The notes under the pieces were generated by a model. It was not told where the DNA came from. It saw only the letters and a list, made by a program, of their open reading frames with translations, and did no database searches. The translations under genes and the position numbers were made by a program. Positions 57,165 to 64,000 of a DNA stretch of 64,000 nt are shown in pieces; the stretch's first letter is position 1, and each line of letters opens with the position of its first letter. The stretch lies in assembly GCF_029784155.1 (NCBI RefSeq), contig NC_073691.1, positions 131,316,714 to 131,380,713 on the forward strand, given 5' to 3'. Origin of the DNA: Uranotaenia lowii. Its lineage: Eukaryota > Arthropoda > Insecta > Diptera > Culicidae.

Positions 57165-57664
57165 NNNNNNNNNNNNNNNNNNNNNNNNNNNNNNNNNNNN
57201 NNNNNNNNNNNNNNNNNNNNNNNNNNNNNNNNNNNNNNNNNNNNNNNNNNNNNNNNNNNNNNNNNNNNNNNNNNNNNNNNNNNNNNNNNNNNNNNNNNNN
57301 NNNNNNNNNNNNNNNNNNNNNNNNNNNNNNNNNNNNNNNNNNNNNNNNNNNNNNNNNNNNNNNNNNNNNNNNNNNNNNNNNNNNNNNNNNNNNNNNNNNN
57401 NNNNNNNNNNNNNNNNNNNNNNNNNNNNNNNNNNNNNNNNNNNNNNNNNNNNNNNNNNNNNNNNNNNNNNNNNNNNNNNNNNNNNNNNNNNNNNNNNNNN
57501 NNNNNNNNNNNNNNNNNNNNNNNNNNNNNNNNNNNNNNNNNNNNNNNNNNNNNNNNNNNNNNNNNNNNNNNNNNNNNNNNNNNNNNNNNNNNNNNNNNNN
57601 NNNNNNNNNNNNNNNNNNNNNNNNNNNNNNNNNNNNNNNNNNNNNNNNNNNNNNNNNNNNNNNN
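57165..57664. other. assembly gap of 500 N
   Basis: Exactly 500 N, a placeholder size, so the true length is unknown. Frames drawn across it join unrelated sequence. The body and 3' LTR of the copia-type element are presumably missing here, as is the downstream end of the non-LTR fragment that follows. Confidence 1.
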
Positions 57665-57857
57665 TCCTCGCATACTTACTGCAAAAGTCAACAAACCTTC
57701 TAATATAACAACCTTGAGGTGGACCTCAAACGACCAAACAATATGCTCGATGTCATGGTAACCTTGACCGCAGCTACACAAATTGCTGCCAGCAATGTCA
57801 AAACGATAGAGTACCGCGTCTAAGGAGTAATGATTGGACATGAGACGAGCGAATATA

Positions 57858-58809
57858 CCGTCAAACGGGGCATCATGCAACAGCGGGGTTGGATGCAACA
57901 TTTAGATAACACCACACTGATTCAATTTTAAATTTAATGTAATGAGATAAAGATATCCTTTAATGATTACAACATGATGATGACATAATTTCTAGCATCC
58001 TGAGTTAGTTTTTTAAAGTTTTTGATTTTCATATAAAATTTAAAAAATCGAACAACAAATGTACAATTTTTAACATTTTTCGATGCCGTAAAAAACTTTA
58101 CCCAGTATGAAGGATTGGCTTAGTAATATCACCTACAAACTTTATACTGGTTTCCTCATTCTATACCAACACTATTGATGTGAAAATAGTTTTCGAAAAA
58201 TCACTCTATTTTTTTAAATAAATATTTTTATAATTCAGTTACCAGTGTGGGGTAAAATGCAACAAAATGCAAATCATAGAAACACCTTGTAAATCTCATA
58301 TCCAAACGCTGGAATATAATTGTTTTGCATCACGTGTTTGTCAACACTGAAATTTCTTTCATCCAAACATTTTTTTAAATGATTTCGGCTTTTTCAATTT
58401 TTAGTACTATTGTTTTACCCCTAAATGTATGCAGCACCCTAATTTTCAGAAAAAATGTGAAAATAAGTTTTCACAAAACAAAAAATCACTGCAAATGGTG
58501 TTTTCATGCGTAATGATCTTGGATCATCGAAAATTTATCAAAAACTATACATTTTCTTACGTTTTCATAAGATTTCTTATCAAAGACATAGTTTGTTGCA
58601 AGTTACCCCATTTTCTGAGGAGGACGAAAATCGCATGTTTTTAGAAAATTAAAAATAACTGAAGAAACCAATAATTTTTCTGACTACGCCAATTTGATGT
58701 CCCGTCAACCTTGGAACTTTTAATGCATAAAAGGTATGATTAACCGTGAACATAAAGTTTTTAGAAGCCAATGAAATTGAAAATTGTTGCATGTTGCCCC
58801 AGTTGACGG
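57858..58809. mobile_element. 952-bp TA-flanked MITE
   Basis: Flanked by TA (57856-57857 and 58810-58811). The inverted ends CCGTCAAACGGGGCATCATG and CCGTCAACTGGGGCAACATG match at most positions, and both continue CAAC. GGGGTAAAATGCAAC recurs inside. AT-rich with no transposase. It interrupts the non-LTR fragment between SRDFIR and FARLMSNHY. Confidence 0.85.
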
Positions 58810-58944
58810 TACGAATAAAATCCCGACTCAGGTCCAACCTATTAAACCAGGGTTTAAGGCTTACCTTTGGGATAATCGAGTGGAGCCACCGACCCAACTC
58901 ATCCTCGGCCCATTTGCGCTGCCAGTTTGACAACAGAGTTTCTT

Positions 58945-59589
58945 AGCATAGCATAGCATAGCATAGCATAGCATAGCATAGGGTGACTACACACATCTTG
59001 CATTGGCTGATACACGAGGTACAACTAATAATCAAGCTCAACACAAGATGCCAAAATGAGAACCTGGATTCAATTCTCATTTCAAGTGTTGATATTGAAA
59101 ATCAGTGTGGTACCACAATGCACACCGTGGCAAGTCAATGTAATCATATAGGGTTAGTCTGAACAGCTTTATGAACTTTTCAGGTGCAGAGAACTCATAC
59201 GACCCTACGTGTAAAGATGCTGTTTCAGACAGGAAAGGGAAGGGTTACTCGTTTTGATGGGGAATCCTACTTGACAGATAGGATTGATGAATAAGGAATT
59301 GTTATGATGTTCACTAATATACAAATAAAAATGGAAAGAGCTCACCAATTTTTTGTTTTAACCCGAGTATCTGCTGGCAACCACTTCAGATCTTGAAAAC
59401 TACTATTCTCTGGTCACGATGCCCAATCAATTTCTTGAATCTAATTCCAACTTTGAATATTTTCTTTGCTTCATTTCTGGTAAAACTTGATGTGATGCAA
59501 TTTAAAGCAATTTTCAATTAAACTGTTGAAGTTTTTCGAATAATTTTTAATTTTCGCTAGCTTGATTTTGGCAGATGAAAAACAACACC
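58945..59589 (-). mobile_element. 645-bp retroposon with 24-bp target duplication and AGCAT tail
   Basis: A perfect 24-bp duplication beginning GCCAGTTTGACAACAG lies at 58921-58944 and 59590-59613. The left end is seven AGCAT units (58945-58979), which on the minus strand is the 3' tail. These features indicate target-primed insertion on the minus strand. Next to the tail the minus strand reads TGTGTAGTCACCCT, similar to GAGTAGTCAAACA beside the tail of the element at 22005-24335. The interior shows no RT motif and is probably 3' untranslated sequence of a LINE or its SINE partner. Confidence 0.85.
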
Positions 59590-59831
59590 GCCAGTTTGAC
59601 AACAGAGTTTCTTCGAACAAAAAAAAAAAAAAAAAAAACTTTTTAAAGCATAAAACTGTATGGTAGGATTCAGTAAGCATAAGAGTTTATTGTGTGCATA
59701 GGAGTATCTTTATTCTATGCTATCAGAATGTATGATTTACAATTTTCGGCAATTTAGGACTAAAGTAGGCTCTAGGTCCAAAGTAGGGGCACTCACCTTA
59801 TCTAGCCGAAAAAGAATAATTTTTTAGAGTA

Positions 59832-60011
59832 ATGTCCGGAACCACGAGAGCATTGCAATCGGCCTATACGAATTGTAATCGGAAGCTGGTTTTTCCGGGT
59901 TTTCAGATGGCGATGTCTCCAGTCATGTGGAAGAAAGTTATATTCAAACACTTAAAGAATAAATTCAACGAGCATTTTGAACTGAATCTGGCTGATTCTT
60001 CAAGAAGTTGA
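59832..60011 (+). CDS. small open frame of unknown function
   Basis: A 59-codon frame reading MSGTTRALQSAYTNCNRKLV and PVMWKKVIFKHLKNKFNEHF has non-repetitive, protein-like composition in otherwise AT-rich DNA. No family recognised. There is no clear splice or promoter signal, and it could be a fragment of a decayed transposon protein. Confidence 0.15.
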   Translation: MSGTTRALQSAYTNCNRKLVFPGFQMAMSPVMWKKVIFKHLKNKFNEHFELNLADSSRS

Positions 60012-60419
60012 ATTTTATTGAGTTTTAAAATTTGATTCCTATAGTTTGAAATGTTGTTATATAATATTTAAATGTACTTCACACAGTTTGTTTTGTTAGT
60101 TTGTTTTGCCAACCCATTTTCTGGCAAACAAAGATAAGACGACAAACATAAATGAAGAAGTTATTTTTTTTATTTTAACAGTTGTTTCTCGCCAAATTGG
60201 GTGAATAGGGTGACTGGTGAGTGATTTATTTATTGAGAATCTTGATGAATATTAAACTTGTTAAACACAACACATACTGTTCTATCAAAATATTACATTT
60301 TTTTTTCGTTAGTCTCTCTTGAATTCGTGAAAAGTTTACTAGTTGTGTCAAAATTCAAATTTGTTTCGATACTTTTTATGTGAATTTTGGTAAACAGAAA
60401 TTCGAGAATCGTAACGTTG

Positions 60420-61807
60420 CACAGTTATCAAAAATGCGAAAAACGTGATCGTTGCTTATAACTTCTTTAGTTCACATTTTAGCTTATTGTTGTCTTCGGA
60501 GAAGTTTGTCAGTAAAATCAGCTCTATAATAAAAAATTATTATTTTTCTGATTAATCCCCCTACAAGTGAGATAAAATTTCTAACTTCTCTGTTATAGGT
60601 TCTAGCTCTTTGATGTCTTGGACAAACTTGTTTAAAATCAAATTTTCCACAACTTTGTCTCAGATGTCAAGTTTCTAAAATAATTATTCTCAGAAATATC
60701 GGCCAAATAAGAAACTTAACCTCTAAAAATCAGTTTATTAATAATAACTTTTTCCAGTTAATTTTAAGTTTAATAATATGTTCCACATAGTTGTTTGTCT
60801 TACTAAAATACACCACTTTGTTGAACATTTTAAGTTTGTGAAATGTGATACTGCAGAGCTATGTTAAAAAGATTACTGAAAATAGGGCTTTTTCACGCCT
60901 TATTTTACAAACACCGGGCAACATCGGGCAGCCCGCTTTAGATGCAAAATGAAGTCAAAAATTTTGTCTACAAGATGCAGGTATAACCGTCTGTATCCAC
61001 TTGTATCCAAGCGAGATACATCAATTTTACTTTACCATGTTTGCATTAAAAACAACACTGAACCCAAAATCACACTTAAAATACACTTGAAGATTCACTT
61101 AAAAGTAAGAATTCAGTGGATTTCTTCATTTCAAGTGACTAATGTACATTTCACTTACCCCTCACTTAAATTTAAAGTGAGCGAGTCAATATTCACTTAC
61201 TGATCACTTGAGTTTTAAGTGACTGGCACTTGAATTCTACTGGACGTCCACTTTCTTTTCCGCTCACTTGACCGATCACTTCAAATTCAAATGAATCTAC
61301 GAATAGCGCATGTCAACAATGTTGGGATTGAATGCATTTATTGTGGTTTGGAAGGGAAACTCAAACGAGTTGTGTTTGCGCTAGTAGACGCAGAAAATGT
61401 TCAACAAAGTGGTGTATTTTAGTAAGACAAACAACTATTTGGAACATATTATTAAACTTAAAATTAACTGAAAAAAGTGTTATTATTAATAAACTGATTT
61501 TTAGAGGTTAAGTTTCTTATTTGGCCAATATTTCTGAGAATAATTATTTTAGAAACTTGACATCTGAGACAAAGTTGTGGAAAATTTGATTTTAAACAAG
61601 TTTGTCCAAGACATCAAAGAGCTAGAACCTATAACAGAGAAGTTAGAAATTTTATCTCACTTGTAGGGGGATTAATCAGAAAAATAAAAATTTTTTATTA
61701 TAGAGCTGATTTTACTGACAAACTTCTCCGAAGACAACAATAAGCTGATATGTGAACTAAAGAAGTTATAAGCAACGATCACGTTTTTCGCATTTTTGAC
61801 CACCGTG
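60420..61807. mobile_element. long-inverted-repeat element with Transib-like ends
   Basis: Inverted arms of about 400 nt (60420-60830 and 61395-61807) are nearly identical. The outer ends read CACAGTTATCAAAAATGCG and CACGGTGGTCAAAAATGCG, and the flanks repeat CGTTG (60415-60419 and 61808-61812), a 5-bp target duplication. CAC(A/G)GT-type ends with a GC-rich 5-bp target are features of Transib elements, but no transposase is present to confirm it. The central loop (60830-61395) holds a dense cluster of CACTT/AAGTG motifs. Confidence 0.8.
61060..61290. repeat. cluster of CACTTAA / CACTTGA motifs
   Basis: At least a dozen CACTT or inverse AAGTG pentamers occur within about 230 nt, many as TCACTTAA, TCACTTGA or TTAAGTGA. 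They sit in the loop of the inverted-repeat element. They may be remnants of tandem duplication or binding sites; the core CACTTGA also matches NK2-type homeodomain sites. Confidence 0.6.
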
Positions 61808-62659
61808 CGTTGGTTTGATTGGATATAATAAATAGTTTTATCCACATGTTTTATTTTATATTAAAGTGCACCATGGATCGTACAACAACAAATTGGGTTT
61901 TAAAGAAGATCCCGTGCTAAAATAAGGGCAGATGTCGTTTCAGCTGATAAAGTGCTCGTATTCTTGCCAAGTTCAAATCACAAAAGCCGCATACTGTACT
62001 GCATCCTGTACAATGTCATGTATAACATTAAATGTCTAAAGAATACTCATTTTATTGACGCGGTGAAAACAAAGAAACAAATCCTTGTTAGGTTTTACAA
62101 TTGAGCGATCAATGTGATTAGTTATCACACTAACTATACAACCTCTGCTGTCAAGCTGCCTACACTTAAATGCTGTTTTAAATGATTAACGACCTGAAAG
62201 GCTAGTTCAAACATCGGCGTGAAGAAGCAGATAAGTAATTTATATCGTATCAACTTTGTGCTAGTTAGTTCGTTTCATTCATCTACCTACCGTTTATAAG
62301 CTTCCTGGTAGAATGATAAATAAATTCAAAATTATTATCATCTAAAGATTTTCGTTAACGCTTGCCTCTAAAAATAACTGTGAATATTTGAATATTTTGT
62401 AACCAGGAACAACCGTCTATAAACTATACACTTAATTTATTCTAAAATTTACAGAGCCAGACTTTTAAAAACAGCTAGAGTAACCTAAGCCTACAAAAAC
62501 ATGATTTGATTTTGATTTCCAGTTTTCACGGGCGGATCGTCTGCTAGCATTTTTTTTCGATAAATTTCGATTCAATCTGAACTCGCTAATTGATGCGCGT
62601 GCAATGCCGATAGGTCGGGAAACCAAATCAGAAACCTGAGGTTTCGTAGTACCTATTAT

Positions 62660-62919
62660 CACAGAAAACAGACGTACAAGCTCGAACAAAAAACCGTCAA
62701 AAAAGTGTGTAAAATTTCAAATGCTATCACCAAAAAATACGTTAGAAACTGACTGCAAACAGTGCCATCTATTGCGCCGTTCAAGAGTTACAAATCAACT
62801 TTAAAGTGCCCAGTTTACGAAAAGGCGTAATCGTAGCCAAAAAACAGAAATTAGTTTAAAAAGGGTGTTAGCATTTTTACACAAGTTTCGTGGGCTAGCT
62901 TGTACGTCTGTTCTCTGTG
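62660..62919. mobile_element. 260-bp MITE with CACAGA ends
   Basis: The inverted ends CACAGAAAACAGACGTACAA and CACAGAGAACAGACGTACAA differ at one base and both continue GCT. The flanks repeat CTATTAT (62653-62659 and 62920-62926), a 7-bp target duplication. Non-coding; the superfamily is not assigned. The minus-strand frames at 62465-62689 and 62895-63092 run into it and are not credible genes. Confidence 0.85.
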
Positions 62920-62926
62920 CTATTAT

Positions 62927-64000
62927 AGACCAGCGCGGCTGCTAATTTACTAGTAAAACAAAGGGGTTTGATGTTCTCTTCGAGATTTGTTTCAGAACGG
63001 GATACAACAGCAACTAGTATGCTAAATTTGATAATTAGCAAAGAATGCGGAATTCGTCTTGATGATTCGATGCTACGAGCTGTTGATTCCATATGCTTAT
63101 GATAAGTGTGATATCGTCACCATTAATTTTCCTTAAGTCCAAAATTTCCGTTCGATAAGTAGGTGTTTTTGTGCGTGCTGATTTCGATTCGTTCAAAACA
63201 ATAGCGAACATTTGAAGCGGGAAATTTCCCATTTCAATATTCAAATGATCATAACAATGGGCCCAATGTTCTCTTGGAAAATATCAGCAGGCAGATTTTA
63301 TTCACAATTTATTGCATTGTTTTATTATCACCTAGAGCAGGGGCCGGCAACCTTTTGAGTAAGAAGAGCCTAAAATAATTTTTGTTTTATTTGAGAAATT
63401 GAATTATTGTTTTCTTGACAGAACAATGGAAATCGATAAAACTAAGTAATCCATAATTCATTCAACTTGTTTTGTAAAAGTAGATCTGGATTCATTGATG
63501 TACAGTATTAAAATATGCGAAATTTTTAGGAGGCCGTTTTGGGGTTGTTTTTGACGATATTCGAGGATATATTTTCTAGGTGTATTATAGCCCTAACCTT
63601 CATCTATTAATTATTGAACCATTGATGATTCAAAAATAATTATTTTTGAACATTTCCCGTGAAATGCCATTTTATGAGTTCTCCATGAGAAGACAAAAAA
63701 GAATTCTAAGGGAGAAGTTCGAATATGGTTATTTTTCAACCGAATGGGATTCTGGAGGAGAAGTTGAATAATGGTTATTTTTCAACCGAAATTCAAATGA
63801 GCGGCTTTTTTAGATTCATGAGGATTTCTCATAAAATTTTTATTAAAGTCAGAATTTTTCAATTAAGTATTTTAAGTATTAAGCATGGTTCATAAAAAAA
63901 AACTTTAAAATTAAATCGAATTATTGGAATTGCAATAAAATACCGAGCAATTATCAAACATTTAGCATACAGTAAGGTTTTTTTTACACTGATATACGTA
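62927..64000. other. unassigned AT-rich DNA
   Basis: No gene or repeat boundary recognised. A short local duplication occurs at 63712-63785: GGAGAAGTT, then GGTTATTTTTCAACCGAA, twice. The segment runs to the end of the window. Confidence 0.4.

Larger units (their letters stand above)
57665..59613 (-). pseudogene. non-LTR retrotransposon C-terminal fragment, split by two insertions
   Basis: On the minus strand, ETLLSNWQRKWAEDELGRWL, HSIIPKVSLKPWFNRLDL and SRDFIR (58944 down to 58812) continue after a 952-bp MITE as FARLMSNHYSLDAVLYRFDI and GSNLCSCGQGYHDIEHIVWS (57855 down to 57720). This is the Cys/His-containing C-terminus of a LOA/R1-type RT polyprotein, in the same style as 19257-19600. 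A 645-bp retroposon splits it at LLSNW. It breaks off at the gap on one side and at an A21 run (59619-59639) on the other. The joined frame is off by one base, so it was probably dead already. Confidence 0.75.

Noticed and set aside
56698..57708. 336-codon open frame across the N gap
   Set aside because: Half of it is undefined sequence, and the two sides belong to different elements (copia-type leader and a minus-strand non-LTR fragment).
62465..63092. Two minus-strand frames of 65-74 codons
   Set aside because: Both overlap the 260-bp MITE and lack known motifs.

Overview
The window is eukaryotic, AT-rich and gene-poor, and mobile elements fill most of it. The best taxonomic clue is a pair of decayed transposases of the Tc1/mariner superfamily. 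One keeps a catalytic D and E separated by exactly 37 residues, the signature of the ITmD37E group described from mosquitoes. R1-like and other non-LTR retrotransposons, a copia-type LTR and dense nested MITEs agree with this. I read it as a culicid (mosquito) nuclear scaffold; the genus cannot be fixed from sequence alone. The scaffold contains a 500-N assembly gap. Host genes: the only strongly supported host coding sequence is one long minus-strand internal exon (3301-6239). It has a consensus acceptor and donor and encodes about 979 residues of a low-complexity P/Q/S/N-rich protein with a recurrent FFNP motif. The rest of that gene lies outside what I can recognise. Weak 5'-exon candidates, each ending at a GTAAG donor, lie at 26792-26898, 48436-48501 and 51300-51605. 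Layout: 1-3.2 kb holds tRNA-derived SINE heads and a possible solo LTR. 3.3-6.2 kb is the host exon, followed by unassigned AT-rich DNA. 8.4-10.8 kb is a TTAA-flanked MITE abutting an ITmD37E copy that carries its own hAT-like MITE. 12.6-19.7 kb is one R1-like retrotransposon split by a 2.8-kb terminal-inverted-repeat element, itself carrying a retrotransposon fragment. 21.3-25.7 kb is bounded by Tc1-like inverted ends and contains a 2.3-kb insertion with a 21-bp target duplication; inside that lies a near-perfect 299-bp palindrome built on a tRNA-like unit. 27.9-30.6, 38.2-40.0 and 40.0-42.7 kb are three Helitron-like elements filled with about 150-bp tandem units, two of them head to tail. 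43.3-47.9 kb holds two related hAT-type elements, one of 3.0 kb with about 620-bp inverted arms and a nested pogo-like MITE. 52-53 kb is a Tc1/mariner transposase fossil split by a retroposon with a 20-bp target duplication. 56.5-59.6 kb has a copia LTR with primer-binding site, the gap, and a non-LTR C-terminus split by a TA-flanked MITE and a second TPRT insertion. 60.4-61.8 kb is a long-inverted-repeat element with Transib-like ends, and 62.7-62.9 kb is a further MITE. How they work together: I see no operon, CRISPR array or multi-gene system. The notable content is the insertion strata. At least a dozen insertions can be delimited to the base by their target-site duplications, and several cut earlier elements so precisely that relative ages can be read directly. 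None of the transposases or reverse transcriptases is intact, so every element here is either non-autonomous or dead.
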